From NCBI GenBank assembly GCA_038040395.1, contig JBBPIJ010000002.1, positions 62,001 through 126,000 of the forward strand: a DNA stretch of 64,000 nucleotides, given 5' to 3'. Below the pieces are notes generated by a model. That model saw nothing but the letters and a program-made list of their open reading frames with translations. It made no database searches and had not been told where the DNA came from. Source of the stretch: VAXT01 sp038040395. Lineage in GTDB: Bacteria > Actinomycetota > Thermoleophilia > Gaiellales > Gaiellaceae. Shown here in pieces: positions 1 to 13,847 of this stretch. Numbering within the stretch: the first letter of the stretch is position 1; each line of letters opens with the position of its first letter. The position numbers and the translations under genes are program-made.

Positions 1-1
1 T

Positions 2-166
2 GCGCTTTTTCTTGTCTTGCTGATCACGCTCACCGTGAGCCGGCGGGCGATCGTCGCGGCGGTCGCGGGCGGTGTGATCGCACTCGCCCTTCTGCCGATC
101 GCTCCGGCGGGAATGCCCGTGATCGCGGCGAGCGCGGTCTGTCTTGCCGGGCTGAGGCGCCGATGA
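2..166 (+). CDS. azlC: AzlC family permease subunit, C-terminal end only
   Basis: The open frame enters from the left edge and stops with TGA at 164-166. The 54 visible residues form two hydrophobic segments separated by SRR, with a GG turn and a proline-glycine rich stretch, as in the last helices of AzlC permeases. The stop overlaps the ATG of the next gene (ATGA), and that gene is AzlD-like, which is the main support. AzlC with AzlD exports branched-chain amino acids in characterised members; the substrate here is not known. Confidence 0.7.
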   Translation, partial: ALFLVLLITLTVSRRAIVAAVAGGVIALALLPIAPAGMPVIAASAVCLAGLRRR

Positions 167-474
167 GCACGACCTGGCTCGTCGTCGCGCTCATCGGCGT
201 GTTCACGATTGCGTTCAAGGCGGCGGGCCCCGTGCTCCTGGGCGGCCGAGAGCTTCCCGCGCAGATGACCGCCGCGTTCGAACTGCTCGCTCCGGCGCTT
301 CTGGCAGCGCTCGTCGTTACCCAAGCCGTCGGGGGAAAGCAGGCGATCGTTCTGGACGGGCGCCTTGTGGGTGTCGGAACGGCGATCGTCGCCGTTCGCC
401 TACGGGCGCCGCTGATCGTCGCAATCGTGGCGGCCGCGGTTGCTACTGCGCTCGCGCGGGCGCTATTTGGCTGA
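163..474 (+). CDS. azlD: AzlD family branched-chain amino acid transport protein
   Basis: A 103-residue, very hydrophobic protein with about four membrane segments, matching AzlD in size and in its position directly after AzlC. The motif FKAAGPVLLGGRELP near residues 18-32 fits the conserved loop between the first helices of the family. AzlD is the small partner of AzlC, probably needed for a working exporter in the inner membrane. Its start ATG overlaps the azlC stop, so the two are translationally coupled. The last 12 bases overlap a predicted minus-strand gene. Confidence 0.8.
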   Translation: MSTTWLVVALIGVFTIAFKAAGPVLLGGRELPAQMTAAFELLAPALLAALVVTQAVGGKQAIVLDGRLVGVGTAIVAVRLRAPLIVAIVAAAVATALARALFG

Positions 475-633
475 TGCGTCGGGCGAGGGGCACGACTGCG
501 GCTCGCCTTCGCAGCAGCCGAGTTTGAAGCGGCACCTGGCGCACTGCCACGTCCCGTGCCGCCATTCCATTGGCGCTGCGCACCGTAAACAGGACTCGGT
601 CGTGCTCAGGTCGCTGCTAATCTTCGGTTGCAA
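463..633 (-). CDS. Zinc-ribbon microprotein
   Basis: The minus strand encodes 56 residues from a TTG at 633 to TAG at 463-465. It contains two CxxC pairs (C15-x2-C18 and C31-x2-C34) separated by a short hairpin segment PMEWRHGTW, followed by FKLGCCEGE with further cysteines. This is the arrangement of a treble-clef or zinc-ribbon fold, unlikely to arise by chance in a non-coding strand. An ATG at 570 would lose the first CxxC, so TTG is preferred, although no clear ribosome site is visible. It sits convergent to azlD and directly upstream of the tRNA on the opposite strand. Function unknown. Confidence 0.5.
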   Translation of the reverse strand: MQPKISSDLSTTESCLRCAAPMEWRHGTWQCARCRFKLGCCEGEPQSCPSPDASAK

Positions 634-707
634 GGCGGCGTAGCTCAGCTGGTTAGAGCAGCGGAATCATAATCCGCGTGTCGGAGGTTCGAGTCCTCCC
701 GCCGCTA
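634..707 (+). tRNA. tRNA-Met (CAT)
   Basis: A 74-nt cloverleaf can be drawn: acceptor GGCGGCG with CGCCGCT, D arm GCTC/GAGC, anticodon stem GCGGA/TCCGC with loop ATCATAA (anticodon CAT), T stem GGAGG/CCTCC with TTCGAGT loop, discriminator A. CCA is not encoded. The body resembles elongator tRNA-Met rather than initiator or lysidine-modified tRNA-Ile, but that choice is by likeness only. It lies just ahead of rpmG, as in many actinobacteria. Confidence 0.95.
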
Positions 708-734
708 CCTCCCTACACTGAGGACGACTACGAA

Positions 735-896
735 ATGGCCGGTGGAGTCAGAGACAAAATCACGCTCGCCTGCACGGAGTGCCGGCGCCGCAACTACCAG
801 AGCTCGAAGTCGAAGCGGAACACGCCCGACCGCGTCGAGCTGAAGAAGTACTGCCGCTGGTGCGGCGCCCACACCGCGCATAAGGAGACGAGGTAA
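735..896 (+). CDS. rpmG: 50S ribosomal protein L33, zinc-binding form
   Basis: A 53-residue protein of normal L33 length, a component of the large subunit near the E site. Two CxxC pairs (C13-x2-C16 and C40-x2-C43) mark the zinc-containing form. ATG at 735 is chosen over upstream in-frame codons because these would run into the tRNA and because GAGGA lies about 11 bases ahead. It follows tRNA-Met by 27 bases and precedes secE, so it probably opens the secE-nusG-rplKA transcript. Confidence 0.95.
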   Translation: MAGGVRDKITLACTECRRRNYQSSKSKRNTPDRVELKKYCRWCGAHTAHKETR

Positions 897-921
897 CCCG
901 ACTTATGCTTGGAATCCATAT

Positions 922-953
922 GGCAACTCAACGTAACCGGGACGCGTAGCGTG
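922..953 (+). repeat. Start-codon element, secE copy
   Basis: This 32-base stretch recurs almost unchanged before nusG (1320-1351), and its last part recurs before rplO (29620-29633). The shared 3' part is GGACGCGTAGCGTG, whose final GTG is the predicted start codon. ACGC-GTA-GCGT can fold into a tiny hairpin that includes part of the start codon. No purine-rich SD sequence is visible in the usual window. Confidence 0.8.
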
Positions 954-1292
954 GCCAAGAACACCCGGCAGCGACGGCGTCAGCGCCGCCGCGCCCAGGA
1001 CGGCGACCAGCAGCAGAGCGTCACGCAGCGCGCGCGCACCCGCCAGCAGGCGGTGCGTCCGGCCGCGCAGCCGCCGAAGACCCAAACCGGCGCGCGGCGC
1101 GTCCCCGGCGGCGGGTTCAAGCGGTTCGTCGGCGAGTCGTGGGCCGAGCTGAAGAAGGTCGAATGGCCCAGCCAGTCTCAGGTGATCCAGGGGACGATCG
1201 TCGTCATCATCGCGTGCGCAATCGTCGGCGCCTACCTCTGGATCGCCGATCTCGGGTTCAAGCCCCTCGTTCGAGACATCCTTCTGAAGTAG
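951..1292 (+). CDS. secE: Preprotein translocase subunit SecE
   Basis: A 113-residue subunit of the SecYEG channel. The conserved amphipathic segment ESWAELKKVEWPS is at residues 62-74, followed by one membrane helix at about 80-99. The first 50 residues are basic, rich in R, Q and A, and look disordered; such extensions occur in actinobacterial SecE. The GTG at 951 is chosen because it is the end of a repeated element that also ends in the start codons of nusG and rplO. Its usual neighbour nusG follows 56 bases later. Confidence 0.93.
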   Translation: MAKNTRQRRRQRRRAQDGDQQQSVTQRARTRQQAVRPAAQPPKTQTGARRVPGGGFKRFVGESWAELKKVEWPSQSQVIQGTIVVIIACAIVGAYLWIADLGFKPLVRDILLK

Positions 1293-1319
1293 TTCCTTGG
1301 ATTTCGTCGTGATTCATCG

Positions 1320-1351
1320 GGCAACTCAACGTAACTTGGACGCGTAGCGTG
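1320..1351 (+). repeat. Start-codon element, nusG copy
   Basis: Second copy of the element found before secE. The two match over 32 bases except for two positions (CC versus TT before GGACGCG). It ends in the GTG start codon of nusG. The 5' flanks also look alike (a TTGGA then an AT-rich patch then CAT), so the repeated unit may extend upstream. Confidence 0.8.
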
Positions 1352-1879
1352 TTTCGCTGGTTTGTCATCAACACGTACTCGGGGCACGAGAACAAGGTCA
1401 AGACCAATCTCGAGCACCGCATCGTCTCTATGAATCAGGGACCTCGGTTCCGCCGCGTCGTCGTGCCGACCGAGCAGGTGATCGAGACGAAGGACGGGCA
1501 GAAGGTGCAGACCGAGAAGCGCGTCCTCCCGGGCTACGTGCTCGTGAACATGGATCTGAACGACGACGCGTGGTCGGTCGTCAAGAACACGCCTGGGGTG
1601 ACCGGATTCGTGGGGGCCGGCAACACGCCGGTGCCGCTTTCGCAACCCGAGGTCGACCGCATCCTGAAGACGGGCGCCGCGCTCTCCGAGCGGCAGCGCG
1701 CGCAGGTCGAGTTCTCGCTCGGTGAGTCGGTCAAGGTGACGAGCGGGCCGCTCTCGGACTTCGACGGCGAGATCGTCGACGTCAACCCGGACGCGCAGAA
1801 GCTGAAGGTGCTTGTCGACATCTTCGAGCGCCAAGTGCCGGTAGAACTCGGGTTCGACCAGGTAAAGAAGCTCGACTGA
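1349..1879 (+). CDS. nusG: Transcription termination/antitermination factor NusG
   Basis: A 176-residue NusG without the long N-terminal extension of many actinobacteria. The NGN domain begins at FRWFVINTYSGHENKV and carries the typical PGYVLV segment at about residues 61-66. The C-terminal KOW domain covers about 122-176 (SVKVTSGPLSDFDGEI). NusG binds RNA polymerase beta' and links it to Rho or to ribosomes through S10. GTG is supplied by the repeated element; the TGA stop overlaps the ATG of rplK, indicating coupling. Confidence 0.96.
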   Translation: MFRWFVINTYSGHENKVKTNLEHRIVSMNQGPRFRRVVVPTEQVIETKDGQKVQTEKRVLPGYVLVNMDLNDDAWSVVKNTPGVTGFVGAGNTPVPLSQPEVDRILKTGAALSERQRAQVEFSLGESVKVTSGPLSDFDGEIVDVNPDAQKLKVLVDIFERQVPVELGFDQVKKLD

Positions 1880-2304
1880 TGGCCAAAAAGGTTCTCACGC
1901 TCATCAAGCTCCAGATCCCGGGCGGGCAGGCGAACCCTGCTCCTCCGGTCGGGCCTGCGCTCGGTCAGCACGGGGTCAACATCATGGAGTTCTGCAAGGC
2001 GTTCAACGCGCAGACTCAGCAGGAGAATGGCCGCATCACGCCGGTCGAGATCACGGTCTACGAGGACCGCTCGTTCACCTTCATCACGAAGACGCCTCCG
2101 GCCGCGGTGCTGATCAAGGAGGCGCTGCGCCTGGAGAAGGGATCCGCGGAGCCCAACCGCGAGAAGGTCGGGCGCCTCACCCGCGACCAGATCCGCCAGA
2201 TCGCCGAGATCAAGATGCCCGATCTGAACGCGCGCGACATCGAAGCCGCGATGCTCGTAGTCGCCGGCACGGCACGCTCGATGGGCGTGGAGACGGACCT
2301 ATGA
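1879..2304 (+). CDS. rplK: 50S ribosomal protein L11
   Basis: 141 residues, the standard L11 length. The N-terminal domain has the proline-rich PGGQANPAPPVGPALGQHG signature at about residues 14-32; the C-terminal domain binds 23S rRNA at the GTPase centre. It overlaps nusG upstream and rplA downstream (ATGA), the common L11-L1 pair. Confidence 0.98.
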   Translation: MAKKVLTLIKLQIPGGQANPAPPVGPALGQHGVNIMEFCKAFNAQTQQENGRITPVEITVYEDRSFTFITKTPPAAVLIKEALRLEKGSAEPNREKVGRLTRDQIRQIAEIKMPDLNARDIEAAMLVVAGTARSMGVETDL

Positions 2305-3041
2305 GCCAGCACGGCAAGCAATACAGGAACGCGCGCGCCGCGTATGACCGCGAGGAGCTCTACTCGCCGGCGCAGGCGATCCGGCTCCTGAAGAGCTTCG
2401 AGACTGCGAAGTTCGACGAGAGCGTCGAGGCGCACTTCCACCTCGGGGTCGACGTTCGCCACGCCGAGCAGCAGCTCCGCGGGACGCTGATGCTCCCGCA
2501 CGGCACCGGCCGCGAGTCTCGCATCGTCGTTTTCGCCGAGGGCGAGAAGGCGAAGGAAGCCGAGGAGGCCGGAGCGGACATCGTTGGCACCGCCGACCTC
2601 GGCAAGCAGATCGAGGAGGGCTTCGACGACTTCGACGTCGCGATCGCGACACCCGACCAGATGGGCGTCGTCGGCAAGCTGGGCCGCATCCTCGGACCGC
2701 GCGGGAAGATGCCGAACCCCAAGACGGGCACCGTCACGATGGACGTCGGCAAGGCAGTTCGCGAGGCGAAGGCCGGCAAGCTCGAGTACCGAACCGACCG
2801 CGGCGCGAACGTCCACGTCATGATCGGCAAGAAGAGCTTCGACGAGCGCCAGCTCGCGGAGAACTACATGACGCTGATCGACGAGATCATGCGCGCCAAG
2901 CCCGCGGCCGCGAAGGGCCGCTACATTCGTTCCGTTACGCTTACGAGCACGATGGGCCCGGGGATCCGCATCGATCCGGGCCGCACTAAGGGAATCATGG
3001 AAGACCTGGAGGCACTCGAGGTCGAAGCAGTTTCAGCGTAA
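2301..3041 (+). CDS. rplA: 50S ribosomal protein L1
   Basis: 246 residues, slightly longer than most L1. The family signature region around GPRGKMPNPKTGTV lies at about residues 133-146. L1 forms the mobile L1 stalk and in many bacteria represses the rplK-rplA message; I see no separate L1 leader here because rplK is fused to nusG by overlap. The gene is followed by the structured L10 leader. Confidence 0.98.
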   Translation: MSQHGKQYRNARAAYDREELYSPAQAIRLLKSFETAKFDESVEAHFHLGVDVRHAEQQLRGTLMLPHGTGRESRIVVFAEGEKAKEAEEAGADIVGTADLGKQIEEGFDDFDVAIATPDQMGVVGKLGRILGPRGKMPNPKTGTVTMDVGKAVREAKAGKLEYRTDRGANVHVMIGKKSFDERQLAENYMTLIDEIMRAKPAAAKGRYIRSVTLTSTMGPGIRIDPGRTKGIMEDLEALEVEAVSA

Positions 3042-3177
3042 GAGCCCGCCAAAGACAGTTGGCAGCCCCATAGAGGGTGGAAGTCCAGCCGAGGTGCGGT
3101 CGAGTCGAAGGGGCATTCGCCCCTCTCTGACGTGACCCGCCCGGTGGCGGGTCGATTTGTTTCAGAGAGGTGAATCA
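3042..3177 (+). promoter_or_regulatory. L10 ribosomal protein leader with SD-masking stem
   Basis: The segment GCCAAAGACAGTTGGCAG followed by GGTGGAAGTCCAGCCGAGGT (3048-3094) carries the conserved features of the L10 leader family, the binding site of L10(L12) complexes. Downstream, ACCCGCC-CGGT-GGCGGGT (3135-3152) followed by CGATTTGTTT looks like an intrinsic terminator. CCTCTCTGA (3122-3130) is exactly complementary to TCAGAGAGG (3162-3170), which contains the rplJ SD, so a closing stem would hide it. A competing hairpin AGGGGC-ATTC-GCCCCT (3109-3124) shares part of the 5' strand. Recognition of the family is by eye. Confidence 0.85.
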
Positions 3178-4077
3178 ATGCTCAAAGCTGACAAAGAACG
3201 CCTGGTTGCCGAGCTAACGGAGCGGCTGCGTGGAACCGAGACGCTGATCGTCGCCGACTACCGCGGCCTGACCGTGACCGAGATCGGAGACCTGCGCGGA
3301 AAACTGCTCGAGCACGGCGCGAGCTTCTCGGTCGTCAAGAACACGCTCACCAAGCGTGCCGCCGAGGCAGCGGGCGTCGACGCATTGCTTGCGCTCCTCG
3401 AAGGGCCGACCGCGATTGCGTTCCTCGAGTCCGGCGGCGACCCGGTTGCGGTCGCCAAGGCGCTCGACGCCGCCGCAAAGACCGAAGTGCTGGTCATCAA
3501 GGGCGGGTTGCTCGATGGCTCGGAGATGGGCGCGGACGACGTCAAGCAGCTCGCCAAGCTCCCGCCGACCGACGTCCTGCGCGCGCAGGTCGTGGGCGCA
3601 ATCGCCGGCTCGCTGACCGCCGTGGTCGGGCTGTTCACAGCTCCGATGAGGGAGATGGTCGGCGTGATCGACGCGCGGATCCGGCAGCTCGAAGAGCGGG
3701 GCGAAGGCGCACCTGCCGAGGAGCCTGCCGCCGAGCCCGAGCCGGCCGCCGAGGAGCCAAAGGCGGAAACCGCCGCCGAAGAAGCACCTGCGGCCGAAGC
3801 AGAGCCTGACGCCGAGACGCCCTCCGAAGAGACTTTGCAACAGACTGTTGCAAAGTCTGAGGAGGGGGCCGCCGACGTGGAAGGCGGCGAAGAACCGGCG
3901 GCGGAGGAACCGGCAACGGAAGAGCCGGCAGCAGAAGAGCCCGCGACCGAAGAGCCTGCACCAGAAGAGCCAGCAGCAGGAGAGCCGGCCGCCGAAGAGC
4001 CGGCCGCTGAAGAGCCGGCACTAGAGGAGCCAGCAGCAGACGAACCGCAGGAATCCCAGGAAGGAGAGGACCAGTAG
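3178..4077 (+). CDS. rplJ: 50S ribosomal protein L10 with long acidic tail
   Basis: Residues 1 to about 175 are a normal L10: it starts MLKADKERLVAELTERL and has the DYRGLTV and VVKNTL motifs. L10 anchors L7/L12 dimers on the stalk base. Residues about 175-299 are an extra tail of glutamate, proline and alanine (EEPAAEEPA-type repeats), nearly doubling the usual length. Inside the tail is an in-frame 29-base palindrome. ATG 3178 is preferred to an upstream TTG because AGAGAGG lies seven bases before it. rplL follows after two bases. Confidence 0.95.
   Translation: MLKADKERLVAELTERLRGTETLIVADYRGLTVTEIGDLRGKLLEHGASFSVVKNTLTKRAAEAAGVDALLALLEGPTAIAFLESGGDPVAVAKALDAAAKTEVLVIKGGLLDGSEMGADDVKQLAKLPPTDVLRAQVVGAIAGSLTAVVGLFTAPMREMVGVIDARIRQLEERGEGAPAEEPAAEPEPAAEEPKAETAAEEAPAAEAEPDAETPSEETLQQTVAKSEEGAADVEGGEEPAAEEPATEEPAAEEPATEEPAPEEPAAGEPAAEEPAAEEPALEEPAADEPQESQEGEDQ
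3830..3858. repeat. 29-base perfect palindrome inside rplJ
   Basis: Arms AGACTTTGCAACAG and CTGTTGCAAAGTCT flank a single central A with no mismatch. It is read in frame as LQQTVAKS and interrupts the EEPA-rich tail. A related palindrome, GCAACAG-T-CTGTTGC, sits in frame in the rplV tail (23253-23267). Confidence 0.9.
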
Positions 4078-4079
4078 CG

Positions 4080-4463
4080 ATGGCAAAAGCAGATACCGAC
4101 AAGCTCGTCGAGTCGCTGGGCGGCATGACCGTCCTCGAGCTCGTCGATTTGAAGAACAAGCTCGAGGAGGAGTGGGGTGTCACCGCGGCGGCTCCCGTGG
4201 CAGTCGCAGCCGCCCCGGCGGGCGGCGACGGGGCCGCTGCCGCGGAGGAGAAGTCGGCGTTCGACGTCGTCGTCACGGCAGCGGGAGGCCAGAAGATCCA
4301 GGTGATCAAGGTCGTGCGCGCGATCACGGGCCTCGGCCTCAAGGAGGCCAAGGAGCTCGTCGACAGCGCCCCGAACGCGGTCAAGGAAGGCGTCGCCCAG
4401 GAAGAGGCCGATCAGCTCAAGGCGCAGCTCGAGGAAGCAGGAGCAACCGTCGAGGTCAAGTAA
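4080..4463 (+). CDS. rplL: 50S ribosomal protein L7/L12
   Basis: 127 residues. The N-terminal dimer domain (about 1-35) is followed by an alanine/glycine hinge with VAVAAAPAGGDG and a C-terminal domain containing IKVVRAITGLGLKEAKELVD, the factor-binding helix region. Multiple copies bind L10 and recruit translation GTPases. It lies two bases behind rplJ and is followed by a terminator, closing the L10 operon. Confidence 0.98.
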   Translation: MAKADTDKLVESLGGMTVLELVDLKNKLEEEWGVTAAAPVAVAAAPAGGDGAAAAEEKSAFDVVVTAAGGQKIQVIKVVRAITGLGLKEAKELVDSAPNAVKEGVAQEEADQLKAQLEEAGATVEVK

Positions 4464-4485
4464 CGCAGCCGTCCGCAGGAGATGG

Positions 4486-4513
4486 AAAGGGCCGCCTCGA
4501 GCGGCCTTTTCTA
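4486..4513 (+). terminator. Intrinsic terminator after rplL
   Basis: AAAG-GGCCGC-CTCGA-GCGGCC-TTTTCT gives a perfect six-pair GC stem followed by a short T run, 22 bases after the rplL stop. Confidence 0.8.
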
Positions 4514-4533
4514 TTTCGGAGGCTTGGCCGCGA

Positions 4534-4614
4534 CTAGCTGGTGCCGCCTAGCGTGAGGAAGGCCGCAGCCGTCACGCAGACGCAGATGAACGAGAGTGCA
4601 AGCAAAAAACGCAT
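4534..4614 (-). CDS. Possible 26-residue single-pass membrane peptide
   Basis: The minus strand between rplL and the next gene reads MRFLLALSFICVCV then TAAAFLTLGGTS and stops with TAG at 4534-4536. It has one positive residue followed by an unbroken hydrophobic run, as in tiny bacterial membrane peptides. There is no good SD, and at this length chance cannot be excluded. Function unknown. Confidence 0.25.
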   Translation of the reverse strand: MRFLLALSFICVCVTAAAFLTLGGTS

Positions 4615-4648
4615 TCACATAACGCTTACACGTAATCAAGCCGGACTC

Positions 4649-4688
4649 AATGGGTCGCTAGACCCATTTCCCCCAAGCGGGGGACCCG
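4649..4688 (+). other. Two adjacent leader hairpins before the secreted protein
   Basis: AATGGGTC-GCTA-GACCCATT (4649-4668) is a perfect eight-pair hairpin with a four-base loop, directly followed by TCCCC-CAAGC-GGGGA. They lie 60-100 bases ahead of the start at 4746. The first hairpin resembles ATGGGCC-GCTC-GGCCCAT at 41713-41730 in loop and flanks. Confidence 0.5.
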
Positions 4689-4745
4689 TTCGTCCGTCAC
4701 TTCGCCGAAACTCCGTCTGAACCCGATCCCATGGAGGCTCAACAG

Positions 4746-5216
4746 ATGAAGTTTCGTATTCTCGTACTCGCGCTCGTGACCGCCCTCGTCGGGGCATCCG
4801 TCGCGCTCGCTCACGGCAGCCCCGGACCGGGGAACCCTGAGGCGAAGCCGGCCAAGCCGACGACTGGGCCCAACTGCAAGCCCCGTGTCAAGGTCGTCTT
4901 GAGAGGGACGCTCGCGAACGATCCCGCCACCGGCGACACGTCGCTCGAAATGACCGTGACCAAGGCGAACCGGCACGGCCGCGCGTACGTCTCGGCCACC
5001 CCGATGACGCTCACCGTCGACATGAACACGAAGGTCCGCCGCAAGGCGCCCGACTCGATGCCGACGAAGACACTTGACTCGCTCGCCATGGGCGACCGGG
5101 TGAAGGTCGACGCGAAGGCCTGCAAGGCCGATCTCAGGAACGGCGGCACGCCGGATCTGACGGCCAGGCACATCAAGGCGAAGCCGGCTGCTCCACCGCC
5201 GCCGCCTGCCCCGTAA
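4746..5216 (+). CDS. Secreted protein with proline-rich end, function unknown
   Basis: 156 residues starting MKFRILVLALVTALVGASVALA, a clear signal peptide. The mature part is basic, has two cysteines, and contains a beta-rich segment (VKVVLRGTLANDPATGD and later MGDRVKVDAKA) that resembles small OB-like secreted domains such as DUF5666; I could not confirm this. It ends in PPPPPAP. ATG 4746 is preferred over ATG 4731 because GGAGG overlaps the latter and sits at proper distance from the former. It stands alone between rplL and rpoB. Confidence 0.7.
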   Translation: MKFRILVLALVTALVGASVALAHGSPGPGNPEAKPAKPTTGPNCKPRVKVVLRGTLANDPATGDTSLEMTVTKANRHGRAYVSATPMTLTVDMNTKVRRKAPDSMPTKTLDSLAMGDRVKVDAKACKADLRNGGTPDLTARHIKAKPAAPPPPPAP

Positions 5217-5234
5217 CTAGGGCACAATCCGCTT

Positions 5235-5268
5235 GCAGAGGGCTCGGCCTCGCCGCCGGGCCTTCTGC
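5235..5268 (+). terminator. Strong hairpin after the secreted protein
   Basis: GCAGAGGGCTCGG pairs with CCGGGCCTTCTGC over 13 positions (two G-T pairs) around an eight-base loop. It lies 18 bases after the stop codon. There is no T tract after it, so termination would be of the T-poor kind often proposed in actinobacteria. Confidence 0.55.
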
Positions 5269-5347
5269 ACAGCACTCCATAGCCCCCCTAGCCCTTGCGC
5301 GGCCAGCTAGACTGGTCTCATTGCGACGTTTGCCCGCTTGGTCACCC

Positions 5348-5377
5348 TTGCGCGGCAACCGTCTCTTTCGCTACTCT
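5348..5377 (+). promoter_or_regulatory. Likely promoter of rpoBC
   Basis: TTGCGC, 18 bases, TACTCT, preceded by TTTCGC. The same design (TTGCGA, 18 bases ending TTTTCGC, TACCAT) occurs before rpsL at 15258-15287. The -10 fits the actinobacterial TANNNT pattern. It leaves an rpoB leader of about 55 bases. Confidence 0.55.
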
Positions 5378-5437
5378 GTTCGGTTCCGGCCGTAGACCTG
5401 CGCACCCGCACGCCGTAATACAAGGGAGGCTCCACAC

Positions 5438-9013
<3,576 letters not shown>

Positions 9014-9072
9014 TAGCTAGGCGCTCGAAGGATGACTAAGGGACTAGGACTTACGGAAGGGAAGGGTTCTAC

Positions 9073-13668
<4,596 letters not shown>

Positions 13669-13691
13669 CCGCAAGCGGTACCCGTTTGGCA

Positions 13692-13719
13692 CGAGAGGCG
13701 GCAGAGATGCCGCCTCTCG
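13692..13719 (+). terminator. Hairpin terminator after rpoC
   Basis: CGAGAGGCGGC-AGAGAT-GCCGCCTCTCG is a perfect 11-pair stem 24 bases after the rpoC stop. Only TCGTTC follows, so the T tract is weak. Confidence 0.75.
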
Positions 13720-13767
13720 TCGTTCAAGAATCATCGACCGCGGCATGGGTGGGCGCATCGCGGCGTT

Positions 13768-13846
13768 GTTCCTTGGCTCGGCGTGCCCTTAGTCGCGGAA
13801 AGTGCGAAGCACTTTGCGCGAGCCCCGGGCCCGTGGCCCAGGACCT
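13768..13846. repeat. Dispersed 80-base repeat, copy at the end of rpoBC
   Basis: This segment matches the reverse complement of 36110-36189 (after rplQ) with only scattered differences. It contains the palindrome AAAGTGC-GAA-GCACTTT and a second inverted pair near GGGCCCGTGGCCC. It lies between the rpoC terminator and the 3' end of the convergent GGDEF gene, touching the latter's stop. Confidence 0.85.
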
Positions 13847-13847
13847 C

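Noticed and set aside
440..643. Plus-strand frame with cysteines between azlD and tRNA-Met
   Set aside because: The complementary strand gives a far better zinc-ribbon pattern; the plus frame runs into the tRNA.
4649..4690. Cyclic di-GMP or other known riboswitch before the secreted protein
   Set aside because: The region has two simple hairpins but none of the conserved core bases of known riboswitch classes that I can recall.
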